From Acidobacteriota bacterium (GTDB lineage Bacteria > Acidobacteriota > Terriglobia > Bryobacterales > Bryobacteraceae), in NCBI GenBank assembly GCA_016213775.1, contig JACQZR010000105.1, forward strand, positions 1 to 36,159: a DNA stretch of 36,159 nucleotides, written 5' to 3'. Positions 6,707 through 15,712 of the stretch are shown in pieces; position 1 is the stretch's first letter, and every line of letters starts with the position of its first letter. A model generated the notes under the pieces. That model was given only the letters and a program-made list of their open reading frames with translations, made no database searches and was not told where the DNA came from. The translations under genes and the position numbers were made by a program.

Positions 6707-9700
6707 ATGAGACTGCATTTCGGGCACGTTGCCATGCTGGCCTTCTTCGTGGGGACCGCGGCTGTTTCGCATCAATTTCAAGGGTATCTCGGCAGCAAAT
6801 CGACAATGGTCATGTACTGGCTGTCGGCGCTGGGTATCACTGGAATTGCGTTCTTCGCATTGATCCAGCAGAAACTGTCGGAACGTAAGAAGGCGAAGGA
6901 AGCGGAAGGTTCGGGCGCAGCCGCGGGTGGCGGCTCGGGAGCCGGTGGCGCAGCCGCCGGATCAGGAGCGGAAGGCGATGTCGACCTGCTGGTGAAAGAC
7001 GCTGAAGCGCGTTTTACGGCATCCAGTATCGGACAGGGAGCGAAGCTCTCGTCCATGCCTGTGGTGTTTGTGGTGGGCGATCGCGGTTCCACAAAGACAC
7101 ACGTGCTGATGCACTCCGGCATGGAAGCCGAACTGCTCGCCGGGCAGGTGTATCAGCAGGACAACATGATTTCGCCGACGCGCGCCGCCAATTTCTGGTT
7201 TGCGCGCAAGGCCGTATTTGTGGAAGCGGGCGGACCGCTTTGGGCCGATGGGGCAAGCTGGACACGGCTGCTCAAGAAGCTGGCGCCCACCAAGCTGTCG
7301 TCCGTGTTCGGCAAAGGTAAGGCTGCTCCTCGGGCGGCGATGGTGTGCGTGGACCTGGAACGCTTCCTGCAACCCGGCGCCTCCGATTCCATGGCGACGG
7401 CTGCCCGCGGCATTCAGGCGCGTCTGCAGGAGTTCTCCGAACAGTTCGGGATCAGCTTTCCGGTCTACGTGCTGTTCACGCGTTCAGACCGTGTACCGTT
7501 CTTCCACGACTTTGTCCACAACCTGAGCAACGAAGAAGCAACCCAGGTCTTTGGCGCGACGCTGCCGCTGAAAAACACCCGCGTAGGCATCTACGCCGAG
7601 GATGAAACCAGGCGGCTGAACGAGTACTTCAACGAGTTGTTCTATTCGTTGTGTGATAAACGCATCGAGTATCTGCCGCGCGAAGGCGACGCCGAGAAGC
7701 TGCCGGGGTGTTATGAATTCCCGCGCGAATTCCGCAAGCTGCGAGCCACGATCGTGCAGTTCCTGGTCGATGTCGGGCGGCCGAGCCAGCTCAGCACATC
7801 GGCGTTTTTGCGCGGCTTCTACTTCTCGGCCGTGCGTCCGGTCATCGTCAACGACATCGCGCCCACACCGAGTTTCCAGCAGCCGCAGCGGCCCGCCTTT
7901 GACGCGGGCGGCAGCGCGACGCGCATGTTCAGCATCGGCGATTTTCAGCAACAACAGGTGCCGATGGCCGCTCCGCAACAGACTGGCGGCAAGAAGGTTC
8001 CGCAGTGGGTCTTTCTCAGCCAACTGTTCAACAACGTCATTCTGGAAGATAAGGCTGCGTTGGGCGCCAGCGCGGCGAGCACCAAGACGAGCGCTCTGCA
8101 GCGCATTCTGCTGGGCACGGTGGCGTTCCTGGCGTTGTTCTGGTCGATTGCACTGACGTGGTCGTTCTTCAACAACCGCGCGCTGGAGAGACACGCGATT
8201 GATGCGACGAAGGCAATCAAGTCGGTGCGGCAGGCGCCGGGTACGATTCCATCTATCGACGATCTGCGGCGTCTGGATTCGCTGCGCCTGCAACTGGAGC
8301 AGTTGACCAAGTGGAAGAAGGACGGGGCGCCCTACGGTTACCGTTGGGGACTCTATGTCGGCAACTCGCTGCTCCCGGCAGTACGCAAGGCGTACTACGA
8401 TTGCTTCAACCAGCTTCTGCTCAGCGAAACGCAGACGCGGATGGTGGGGTTCCTGCGCTCGCGTCCGTCGAAGGCGAGAGAGGAAGACGACTACAACTAC
8501 GCCTACGAAACCTTGCGGGCGCACCTGGTGACCACTTCCGAATGGAAGCACATCATGGACGACGACGCGCAGCCGCCGCGGCTTTCCGGCGTGCTGGTGG
8601 CCCGCTGGTCAGAAGGGCGGGACAGCACCATCGGCGAAGAACGGAAGGCTCTCAGCAATACGCAATTCCAGTTCTACTCGGGCGATCTGCGCAACGGGAA
8701 TCCCTTTCCGCCGCGAGAAGACGCCGAGGGCGCGGACAAGTCGCGCATATACCTGGCGTCGTTCTCAGGGTTTGAGAGGCTCTACAACTCTCTACTGGGG
8801 AGGGCCAATTCCAGGTTCAAGCCGGTGAACTTCAACGCGACCTATCCTGGATCGGCCGCGGTGGTGACGAATAGCAAAGACGTTCCCGGCGCGTTCACCA
8901 AGGACGGCTGGGCGTTCATGCAGGGGGCCTTCAAGAAGAAAGAATTCGGCGGCGAGGAGTGGGTGCTGTTGCCGAACAAGTACAAGGCAGCGGCATCGGT
9001 GCCTGAGAATCTGGACGACCTGCTCCGCGCCCGCTACCGCGACGACTACATCAAGCAGTGGCGCGAGTACTTCGCACGCACCGGCGTGGCGGGGTATCGT
9101 AATCCCGCCGATGCCGCCGCCAAGCTGCAACATCATTCCGATGGCCGGGCCCCCATTCTCGCCCTGATGGAGTTGGGCAGCTATCACACGGCAGTGGAGC
9201 CGGCGGGTGAGCCGTATGCGGACGCGGTTCGCAAGGCGTTCCAATGGCCGCAGATCGTTGCGCCGCCGCAGAAGGACTTCCGCACCTACATACTGGGCAA
9301 CAACCGGCCTTACACGGAAGGCCTTGGCGGATTGCAGGGCATCATTGAAACGGCCTCGCGGATGACGCCGCCGGACGCGGGCACCATGGCCCAGGTGGAG
9401 ATGTTCAAGTCGCAGGCGCGCAGTAAGAAGATGGCGGTGGAGGCATCGCCGGGTACCGATTCGGAGGGCAGGCTGGACCAGATTGTCGACCGCATCATGG
9501 ATGCGCCCATCAAGGGTCTCGACGACATCTTCTCCCCGGCCAATGCCCTGAACGCCGAGGGGGCTGCCTTCTGCGCGGCCTTTAACGCACTGACCAACAA
9601 GTTCCCGTTCAACCCGGTGGCGGATCCGGAAGTGACGCTCGATGAGTTGAACATGCTGCTACGGCCGGGCACAGGCAAGCTGTCGCAACTGGCGGAGAAG

Positions 9701-10192
9701 ATGAAGCAGCCGGGAGTGAAGCTGAATCCCGTCTTCTCGACGTTCTTCAATAACGTGAAGGCAATGGCGGACGCCTTCTACCGCGCGGGCAACGACCCGG
9801 TGCTCAACTACACGGTGCAGTTCGCCGAGGCGGCCAACATCATTGAAAAGCGCAACTATACGAACGGCAATATCTCCATTGATGGCAAGCAGGCCAAGCT
9901 CGGCTCGCCGGCTGTGTCGTACGTGTGGAACGGCGCTCCGCAGGTGGTAACGGTGAGCCTCGACAACGACACCAAGAACAGCAAGAAAGGTCCGTGGGCC
10001 ATCTTCCGGTTCTTTGTCGACGCCACGCTCACGCCGCAAGGCGCCAACTACCTGCTCGCATATCCGCTGATTTCCGGCCGCGAGAAGTTCGGCGAATGGA
10101 AGTTTGTGGTCAACCTCAGCGGAGCGCCGCCGGTCTTTGACAAGAGGTTCTTCGCGAACCTGAAATGTGTCCCCACGGTGGCGCTGAAATAA
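6707..10192 (+). CDS. tssM: Type VI secretion membrane protein TssM (IcmF family)
   Basis: 1161 residues, usual for TssM. Two transmembrane helices lie near the N-terminus (about 7-24 and 34-54), then an Ala/Gly-rich linker (68-90), the cytoplasmic NTPase-like domain, a third membrane helix (about 466-486) and a ~670-residue periplasmic part. The Walker A region reads GDRGSTKT (124-131), with Thr where the last Gly of GxxxxGK[ST] is expected. The near-C-terminal GPWAIFRFF block matches the conserved TssM GPWALFRL-type motif. A strong ribosome site (GGAAGGAG, about 6692-6699) precedes the ATG. TssM spans the envelope and contacts the TssJ lipoprotein; no tssJ is present in this window. Confidence 0.94.
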   Translation: MRLHFGHVAMLAFFVGTAAVSHQFQGYLGSKSTMVMYWLSALGITGIAFFALIQQKLSERKKAKEAEGSGAAAGGGSGAGGAAAGSGAEGDVDLLVKDAEARFTASSIGQGAKLSSMPVVFVVGDRGSTKTHVLMHSGMEAELLAGQVYQQDNMISPTRAANFWFARKAVFVEAGGPLWADGASWTRLLKKLAPTKLSSVFGKGKAAPRAAMVCVDLERFLQPGASDSMATAARGIQARLQEFSEQFGISFPVYVLFTRSDRVPFFHDFVHNLSNEEATQVFGATLPLKNTRVGIYAEDETRRLNEYFNELFYSLCDKRIEYLPREGDAEKLPGCYEFPREFRKLRATIVQFLVDVGRPSQLSTSAFLRGFYFSAVRPVIVNDIAPTPSFQQPQRPAFDAGGSATRMFSIGDFQQQQVPMAAPQQTGGKKVPQWVFLSQLFNNVILEDKAALGASAASTKTSALQRILLGTVAFLALFWSIALTWSFFNNRALERHAIDATKAIKSVRQAPGTIPSIDDLRRLDSLRLQLEQLTKWKKDGAPYGYRWGLYVGNSLLPAVRKAYYDCFNQLLLSETQTRMVGFLRSRPSKAREEDDYNYAYETLRAHLVTTSEWKHIMDDDAQPPRLSGVLVARWSEGRDSTIGEERKALSNTQFQFYSGDLRNGNPFPPREDAEGADKSRIYLASFSGFERLYNSLLGRANSRFKPVNFNATYPGSAAVVTNSKDVPGAFTKDGWAFMQGAFKKKEFGGEEWVLLPNKYKAAASVPENLDDLLRARYRDDYIKQWREYFARTGVAGYRNPADAAAKLQHHSDGRAPILALMELGSYHTAVEPAGEPYADAVRKAFQWPQIVAPPQKDFRTYILGNNRPYTEGLGGLQGIIETASRMTPPDAGTMAQVEMFKSQARSKKMAVEASPGTDSEGRLDQIVDRIMDAPIKGLDDIFSPANALNAEGAAFCAAFNALTNKFPFNPVADPEVTLDELNMLLRPGTGKLSQLAEKMKQPGVKLNPVFSTFFNNVKAMADAFYRAGNDPVLNYTVQFAEAANIIEKRNYTNGNISIDGKQAKLGSPAVSYVWNGAPQVVTVSLDNDTKNSKKGPWAIFRFFVDATLTPQGANYLLAYPLISGREKFGEWKFVVNLSGAPPVFDKRFFANLKCVPTVALK

Positions 10193-10234
10193 TACCGTTT
10201 CGATTGGCGCACTATACTAGTAAGGGATCACCGA

Positions 10235-11377
10235 ATGGAATTGCCAGCAAGGATAGGAAAGTACGAACTCCAGGAGTTCCTGGGCGGCGGTATGTCGCAC
10301 GTGTTTCGTGCCACCGATACCGTGCTGGGCCGGACCGTGGCGGTGAAGATCCTCACTGACGACGGGTGTTCCGATCCCGAGACGAAGGCCCGGTTTCTGC
10401 AAGAGGCGCGGCTGGCGGGCAACTTCACGCACGACAACATCATCAGCGTTTTCGACTTTGGTGAAGAGCAGGGCCGGCCCTACATCATCATGGAGTTCCT
10501 GCGCGGCGGCAGCCTGCGGGACGCCATCAAGGCGGGCACAACGGGCGATCTGCGGAACAAGCTGAGCATCGGGCTGCAAGTGGCGCGGGCGCTGGATTAC
10601 ATCCATTCGCGGCGCATCATCCATCGCGATATCAAACCGGACAACGTCCACGTGGATGCCAGCGGCCGGGTGAAGCTGATGGACTTCGGCATCGCCAAGT
10701 CGCACAGCGTCGCGCTGACGCGGGTGGGATTCACACTGGGCACGCCCTACTACATGGCGCCCGAGCAGGTGTTGGGCCAGCAGGTGACGCCGCTGGTGGA
10801 CGTTTATTCGTTCGGCATCCTGCTCTATGAGTTGTTCACTGGCGAGAAACCGGTGAAGGGCGAGTCGATTGAGAAGGTGTTTCATCAGATTCTCAACGAG
10901 CCGCTGAATCACGAACCGCTGCGTCAGGCGGGTCTGCCGCGCGAGGTGGTGGAATTGGTGGAACGCTGCACGGGCAAGACGCCGCAGCAGCGCATCCAGG
11001 GTTTTGGGGCGGTGTGCGTGGAACTGGAGCGGCTGCTGGAAGAGATGACGCCGCCGGTGGCTACGCTGAGTAAGACTGGTGTCTCGCAGGTGCCCGGGCC
11101 GCCGCAAACAACCTTGTTGGGGAACCAGCCGCTCAGCACGACGGCCGGCAATGTCGCGGCGAGGCCGCCTGTTCCACCGGTGCAACCCATTGCGCCGGCA
11201 CACGAGTTGCAACCCGTTGTGATTACGCAGGCGGAAGAACTACCCGCTTTCATGAACTTCCTGCCGGAGCAATTCCGCACACAGGAATGGTTCATCGCCA
11301 TCGTCGCGGTTGGCATCATCTTCGCGTTGACGTTTCTGGTAGTGCTGTTGCGAATGCTCCTCAATCTGGTGGACTGA
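10235..11377 (+). CDS. Membrane Ser/Thr protein kinase, PknB/PpkA-like
   Basis: 380 residues. The kinase domain spans about 8-270: catalytic Lys38 in VAVKIL, helix C Glu57, HRDIKPDN (130-137), DFG (150-152) and MAPEQ (174-178). The glycine-rich loop reads LGGGMSHVF, one residue shorter than the common LGxGGMGxVY and with Ser in place of the third Gly. A Pro-rich linker leads to a single C-terminal membrane helix (about 352-376), leaving almost nothing outside. An AAGGGA ribosome site precedes the ATG. It follows tssM by 42 bp, and the next gene is a paralogue. In Pseudomonas, PpkA triggers T6SS firing through Fha1; a similar regulatory role here is inferred from position only. Confidence 0.9.
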   Translation: MELPARIGKYELQEFLGGGMSHVFRATDTVLGRTVAVKILTDDGCSDPETKARFLQEARLAGNFTHDNIISVFDFGEEQGRPYIIMEFLRGGSLRDAIKAGTTGDLRNKLSIGLQVARALDYIHSRRIIHRDIKPDNVHVDASGRVKLMDFGIAKSHSVALTRVGFTLGTPYYMAPEQVLGQQVTPLVDVYSFGILLYELFTGEKPVKGESIEKVFHQILNEPLNHEPLRQAGLPREVVELVERCTGKTPQQRIQGFGAVCVELERLLEEMTPPVATLSKTGVSQVPGPPQTTLLGNQPLSTTAGNVAARPPVPPVQPIAPAHELQPVVITQAEELPAFMNFLPEQFRTQEWFIAIVAVGIIFALTFLVVLLRMLLNLVD

Positions 11378-11387
11378 GCGGGGGCCC

Positions 11388-13031
11388 ATGCAATTGCCCG
11401 CGCGATTCGGCAAATATGAACTGGAGAAGTTCCTCGGCGGAGGCATGTCGCAGGTGTACCGCGCCAAGGATACAGTGCTGCACCGCACGGTGGCGGTGAA
11501 GATCCTCACCGATCAGGGGTGCCGCGATGAGGACGCCAAGAAACGCTTTCTGGCTGAAGCACAGATGTCGGCCGGCTTCCGTCACGACAATGTGATCACG
11601 ATTCACGATTTCGGAGAGATTGAGGGGCATCCGTTCATCGTGATGGAGTTCCTGACGGGCGAGGATCTGCGAACTGCAATGGACGAGCAGCATACGGGCG
11701 ATCTCAAGCATCGTCTGGGCCTGTCGTTGCAAGCCGCGCGGGCGCTGGCTTACGTACACACAAAGAACATCATTCATCGCGACATCAAGCCCGAGAATCT
11801 GCATGTGGACGAGAACGGGCGCGTGCGTTTGATGGACTTCGGCATCGCCAAGGGACACAACCTGTCGCTTACGAAGGAAGGCTTTGCGCTCGGCACGCCG
11901 TACTACATGTCGCCGGAGCAGGTGACGGGGAAACAGGTGACGTGCGCATCCGATGTGTATGCGTTCGGCATCGTACTGTACGAGTTGCTCACGGGGTTGA
12001 AGCCGGTAGCAGGCGAGACATTCGAGAGCCTGTTTTATCAGATTCTGCACAAGCAGTTGGATCTGGCGCCATTGGAGCAGATGGGTGCGCCGCCGGCGCT
12101 GGTGAAGTTGATTGCACGGTACACTGCGAAGCAGGCCGAGGAACGTCCGCAGAGCTTCGATGCGGTGATCCCGGAGTTGGAGCGAGTGATCGCCGGTCTG
12201 GAGCCGAAGCCGGCACCAGTAGGGGTAGCCGCTACGCCCGCCGCGAGCAAAAGCATACTCCCGTACGCGGCTGTCGCCGGCGCGCTGGTGGTTACGGCGG
12301 CGGTGCTGGCATTTGTGTTTCTGCCTTCGCGCAAAGGGGAGAAGAAGGCCGATATTCCGGTGACGAAAGACATCGTGAAACCAGTGCTGCCCGAACGCCT
12401 GACTTCCGACTTCGGCGAAATGGTTCTCGTGCCGGAAGGGAAGTTTCTGTCCGGCGCCGATAATGCGGAGAAGACGCTGCCGGCGTTCTATCTCGACCGC
12501 ACCGAGGTGTCAAACGGGTCATGGAACAAGTTCCGGCCGGAGCCCACGGGAAAGCCGAACCTGCCCGTTGTGGGCGTAAGTTTCCAGGACGCGGCCGATT
12601 TCTGTGCCTATGCGCGCAAGCGGCTGCCAAGGTTCGATGAGTGGGAGAAGGCGGCGCGCGGCCCAACAGGCGCGATTTATCCGTGGGGCAATGAGCCTGA
12701 TGCGACCCGAGCCGCGGTACAGGGAAACGCCAGCGCGGCGGGGCTGCAGCCGGTGGAGTCGTTGCCGAATGGGGCCACTCGCGGGGGCGCGCTGAACCTG
12801 GCCGGCAACGTGTGGGAGTGGGTGCGAGACGAGGGGCGTAAGCCGAATGAGATGCGGGTGAAGCAGTTTGCGGCGTTCGGATTCACGGCCGCGGACGCGT
12901 GGACCGCGGTGCGCGGCGGCAGTTTTCTGTTCGATGTCGATGCAGCGAAATCGTACGAGTTCATGACGGTGCCGGCTGGGTTCAAAGACAAGGACATCGG
13001 CTTCCGGTGCGCGGCGGATCCGGTTAAATGA
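11388..13031 (+). CDS. Ser/Thr kinase with extracytoplasmic FGE-type domain
   Basis: 547 residues. Kinase domain at about 8-270 with Lys38, HRDIKPEN (130-137), DFG (150-152) and MSPEQ (174-178); one membrane helix (about 289-312); then a formylglycine-generating-enzyme/sulfatase-modifying fold (about 341-547), shown by MVLVPEGKF near its start, FYLDRTEVSN, WEKAARG, YPWGNE, NLAGNVWEWV, AVRGGSF and GFRCA at the end. The catalytic cysteine pair of true FGE enzymes is not apparent, so this domain probably binds rather than modifies. The first ~270 residues closely resemble the preceding kinase, including the altered glycine loop, which indicates a tandem duplication. The kinase-TM-FGE architecture occurs in T6SS-linked PpkA-like proteins. 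The gap to its neighbour is 10 bp, so they are co-transcribed. Confidence 0.9.
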   Translation: MQLPARFGKYELEKFLGGGMSQVYRAKDTVLHRTVAVKILTDQGCRDEDAKKRFLAEAQMSAGFRHDNVITIHDFGEIEGHPFIVMEFLTGEDLRTAMDEQHTGDLKHRLGLSLQAARALAYVHTKNIIHRDIKPENLHVDENGRVRLMDFGIAKGHNLSLTKEGFALGTPYYMSPEQVTGKQVTCASDVYAFGIVLYELLTGLKPVAGETFESLFYQILHKQLDLAPLEQMGAPPALVKLIARYTAKQAEERPQSFDAVIPELERVIAGLEPKPAPVGVAATPAASKSILPYAAVAGALVVTAAVLAFVFLPSRKGEKKADIPVTKDIVKPVLPERLTSDFGEMVLVPEGKFLSGADNAEKTLPAFYLDRTEVSNGSWNKFRPEPTGKPNLPVVGVSFQDAADFCAYARKRLPRFDEWEKAARGPTGAIYPWGNEPDATRAAVQGNASAAGLQPVESLPNGATRGGALNLAGNVWEWVRDEGRKPNEMRVKQFAAFGFTAADAWTAVRGGSFLFDVDAAKSYEFMTVPAGFKDKDIGFRCAADPVK

Positions 13032-13415
13032 CGCGCGCAACGTCAGTGGCGGCGAAATAATCATGGCCTTTGAATAGCAAGGGTTCTCCAGACCATTGCG
13101 CCAGGGCATAAGCGGCACAGTCGCCGAAGTTGAGTCCTGCGGGGTGACGCCCTTTGCCATAGCGCTGAAAGGCGCGGCGGGCAAACGCCAGTTGTTCATC
13201 GTCAGAAGCAACAACCTCGATGGAAGCACCTCTTAGGAAGCTGTCAAGGTCATACCCGGCGTCCGGTCCTTGTCTGCTTTCCAACACGCTCGACGCTTCC
13301 AAGACGGAGACCGTTGAAATGACGCAGCGCGGTGCTTCACCAATCAGTGTCGCGAATCGCTTCTGTTCGGGCTCCTTCTGAAAGATGCAAGGACCGCTGA
13401 CGTGTCCAGTGTCAT
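13024..13415 (-). pseudogene. vapC: VapC-type PIN toxin, frameshifted
   Basis: The ATG at 13415 overlaps the vapB stop (ATGA). It starts MTLDTSAVLA, the PIN N-terminus with its first acidic residue, and the protein then continues only in another frame as IFQKEPEQKRF. One base is missing near 13384-13391 (a GCAATC-type sequence reads GCATC). The rest is a good VapC: STVSVLEASSVLE with the conserved Glu, and LNFGDCAAYALAQ and LLFKGHDYFAATDV with the downstream Asp residues. VapC toxins are Mg-dependent RNases. Without recoding or sequence error this copy is dead. Its stop overlaps the 3' end of the kinase gene tail to tail. Confidence 0.8.
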
Positions 13416-13675
13416 TTAGTGGGTGCCCCAAACTCGTCGTAACCCAGGATCTCGTCGTCAGAGAGTGTGGAGATAATCGGGCGGCTCGCGCACCGATCGG
13501 CAATCTCGCTGATTTCGTCAGCAATTCTACGGGCCGAGCGAACCCGGCGCAGACGATGATATTTTTCGTCGAGGGCGGAGCGGATTGCTTCCGTGATTGT
13601 CTCCCCGGTCATACCTGCGACCTTACGGGCGAGTTGCTCTGTCTCTTCGTTCTTGATGCTGATCGGCTTTTCTAC
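13412..13675 (-). pseudogene. vapB: VapB-type antitoxin without a canonical start
   Basis: The frame SIKNEETEQLARKVAG-MTGETITEAIRSALDEK is a clear VapB (PSK/AbrB-like) N-terminal domain, ending GYDEFGAPTK at 13412. Family members begin a few residues before SIK, yet this frame has only GTA (13673-13675) and ATA (13679-13681) there, before a TAG at 13688-13690. The first ordinary ATG (13612) falls inside the domain and would remove the DNA-contacting strand. A purine-rich AAAGG sits just upstream of the GTA. The start has probably been lost, in keeping with the frameshift in vapC. Confidence 0.65.
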
Positions 13676-13715
13676 CTTTATTGAATGCTATCGTGATTTC
13701 CAGATCAGGAGAACC

Positions 13716-14507
13716 ATGAAGACCGACCATTTGTGTAGAGCCGCGGATGGCGTTACCGTGGCCTATTCGCGCAGTGGTGGCGGCGAGGTGGCATTGGTGT
13801 TTGTGCATGGCGGGCTCGCCAACCGCGGGTTTTGGGATTCCCAAGTGGAGGCATTCGCGGGCGAGCATACGGTGGTGACGGTGGACCTTGCGGGGCATGG
13901 CGATTCGGGGGCGGACCGCGTGGATTGGAGTGTGCCGCAGTTTGGCGCGGACGTGCGGGCCGTGGCGGATGCGGAGGGTCTGCAGCGGATGGTCCTCGTT
14001 GGGAACTCGCTGGGCGCGCCGGTGGCGGTGGAGGCGGCACTGCTGATGCCGGGGCGGGTGTTGGGTGTGGTTGCCGTCGATACGTATCAGAGCTTCGATT
14101 TCCACCTTGAGCCGGAGGGGATGAAACAGCGGGCGGCGGCGTTTCGCGCGGACTACACGGGCTGCGTCCATCAGATGGTCAAAATGCTGTTCCATACTGA
14201 CGCCGATCCGGAGGTGATGGCCGATGCGGAGCGGCGCATGCAGAAGACGCCACCGGATGCAGCGGCGGGGTTGTTTCTTGGCATGGCGGGGTACGATCCG
14301 GCGGAAGCGGCGCGGCGGCTGACCGTTCCGCTGATCGCGATCAACGGCGATATGTATCCGACCGATGTTGCCGGAGGACGCGCGGTGGCCAAGGATTTCG
14401 ACGCCGTTATTATGGAGCACATGGGGCACTATCCGATGCTGGAACGGCCGGAGGAGTTCAACGCGAAGCTGGCGAGCGTGATCGAGCGGCTGCGCGTGAG
14501 ACAATAA
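13716..14507 (+). CDS. Alpha/beta hydrolase
   Basis: 263 residues of an alpha/beta-hydrolase fold. The oxyanion-hole motif is FVHGG (29-33), the nucleophile elbow GNSLG (96-100) carries Ser98, and the catalytic His is probably His238 in EHMGHYPML; an Asp near 212 (INGDMYP) is the likely acid. An AGGAG (13707-13711) sits 4 nt before the ATG. The frame is open upstream to 13593, overlapping vapB, but that part has no family similarity. No signal peptide is seen, so it is cytoplasmic. Substrate unknown. It stands alone between decayed vapBC and the sigma-factor operon. Confidence 0.88.
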   Translation: MKTDHLCRAADGVTVAYSRSGGGEVALVFVHGGLANRGFWDSQVEAFAGEHTVVTVDLAGHGDSGADRVDWSVPQFGADVRAVADAEGLQRMVLVGNSLGAPVAVEAALLMPGRVLGVVAVDTYQSFDFHLEPEGMKQRAAAFRADYTGCVHQMVKMLFHTDADPEVMADAERRMQKTPPDAAAGLFLGMAGYDPAEAARRLTVPLIAINGDMYPTDVAGGRAVAKDFDAVIMEHMGHYPMLERPEEFNAKLASVIERLRVRQ

Positions 14508-14572
14508 AAATTCCGCCCCCTTCGTCTTTCCCGCGCCCCGGGGCGTCATTCCCAACAGGAGAGTCCGGCAAG

Positions 14573-15106
14573 TTGATCTTCCGGGAAGTCGAGGACCGTG
14601 ACCTGATATTGAAGGCGCGCGGCGGCAACGTCGACGCGTACAACCTCCTCGTGTCCCGGTGGGAAAAGCGGATCTATAACTATTTGCTGAGGATAACGGG
14701 AAACCGCGAGGACGCGATGGATTTGAGCCAGGACGCGTTTCTCAAGGCGTACCAGAACCTCCGCAAGCTCGATGATGTGGCGCGCTTCGGACCATGGCTG
14801 TTCCGGATCGCTCATAACGAGGCCTACTCGCTGCTGCGAAAGCCCAAGGCCGATGCCGAAGTCGCAGAGATGGCGTCGGCGCCCGGTTGGGGCCGCATGC
14901 TGCCGATGGAGACCTCGCTGGCCGTTGAGCGCGCATTGGACCGCCTCACTCCCGATCAACGGGAAGCCGTGCTGTTGAAGGTGTACCAGGGATTCAAATT
15001 CGAGGAGATCGCCGAGATCACGGAGACGCCGGTTTCGACGATCAAGTCGCGTGTGTATACGGCCCTGGAGTTGTTGAAGGAAAGTCTGGCGGCTGTTCGG
15101 AGTTGA
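14573..15106 (+). CDS. ECF RNA polymerase sigma factor
   Basis: 177 residues from a TTG start; AGGAGAG about 9 nt upstream supports it, and no better start codon lies nearby. Region 2 (about 10-90) includes AMDLSQDAFLKAYQNL, which contacts core polymerase and the -10 element. Region 4 (about 125-172) is a helix-turn-helix with PDQREAVLLKVYQG and STIKSRVYTALELL. It is separated by only 3 bp from a gene for a membrane anti-sigma-like protein, the standard ECF arrangement in which an envelope signal releases the sigma factor. Its regulon is not visible; a perfect CGCCCCGGGGCG palindrome lies upstream at 14534-14545. Confidence 0.93.
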   Translation: MIFREVEDRDLILKARGGNVDAYNLLVSRWEKRIYNYLLRITGNREDAMDLSQDAFLKAYQNLRKLDDVARFGPWLFRIAHNEAYSLLRKPKADAEVAEMASAPGWGRMLPMETSLAVERALDRLTPDQREAVLLKVYQGFKFEEIAEITETPVSTIKSRVYTALELLKESLAAVRS

Positions 15107-15109
15107 ATC

Positions 15110-15712
15110 ATGAGTACTAATTGGGAGCCCGATTTGCAGGGTTATGCGTTGGGCGAATTGTCTGAAGTCGAGCGCGGCAAGGTGGAGCAGTATCTGGCGG
15201 CGAATCCGGCGGCGGCATTGGAAGTGGAGCGCCTCGGATTGGTGACGGCGGCACTGCGGCGCATGCCGGAAGAGGAGCCTCCGCGGCGGATTGCGTTTGT
15301 GTCGGACAAGGTCTTCCTGCCCAAGTGGTATGAGCGGATTTGGAATTCGGGAGCGAAGCTGGGGTTTGCCTCGGCGGCGCTGCTGGCGATGGCGATCGTG
15401 GCGCATGGGGTCATCGCGCGTCCGGCGCCGGTAGTGAGTGCCGCTGTGTCGCAGGTGGAGTTGCAGAAACTGGTGGACGCCGAGGTGACGAAGCGAGTGG
15501 ATGCAGTGGTGGCGCAGGTGAAGGCGGAAGCCGATGCGAAGTCGCAAGGGTTGGTGAATGCGGCGCTGGATCAGGCGGAGAAGAAGTTTGCTATTGAGCG
15601 GCAGCAGGACCGGATGGCGGTGGAGGCGAGCTTCACGCTGCTGAGGCAACAGATGACGCGAGCGTTGTATGTGGCCAGCAATGAGCGGCCGCAGCGGCGA
15701 GGTGATCAATGA
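15110..15712 (+). CDS. Membrane anti-sigma factor-like protein
   Basis: 200 residues. The N-terminus (LQGYALGELSEVERGKVEQY) resembles the helical anti-sigma domain that clasps ECF factors, but the zinc-binding HxxxCxxC of ZAS-type anti-sigma factors is absent. One membrane helix lies at about 84-104. The C-terminal ~90 residues are Ala/Glu/Lys/Gln-rich and look like a coiled coil outside the membrane. It starts 3 bp after the sigma gene and overlaps the next gene by 4 bp (ATGA). An anti-sigma role is inferred from position and layout. Confidence 0.75.
   Translation: MSTNWEPDLQGYALGELSEVERGKVEQYLAANPAAALEVERLGLVTAALRRMPEEEPPRRIAFVSDKVFLPKWYERIWNSGAKLGFASAALLAMAIVAHGVIARPAPVVSAAVSQVELQKLVDAEVTKRVDAVVAQVKAEADAKSQGLVNAALDQAEKKFAIERQQDRMAVEASFTLLRQQMTRALYVASNERPQRRGDQ

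Noticed and set aside
7484-8551. A 355-residue minus-strand frame inside tssM
   Set aside because: Arg/Gln-rich composition and complete overlap with tssM show that it is a shadow.
14534-14545. CGCCCCGGGGCG palindrome as a terminator or operator
   Set aside because: It has no loop and no T-run, and such GC palindromes arise easily here. It is mentioned with the sigma gene but not called as a site.
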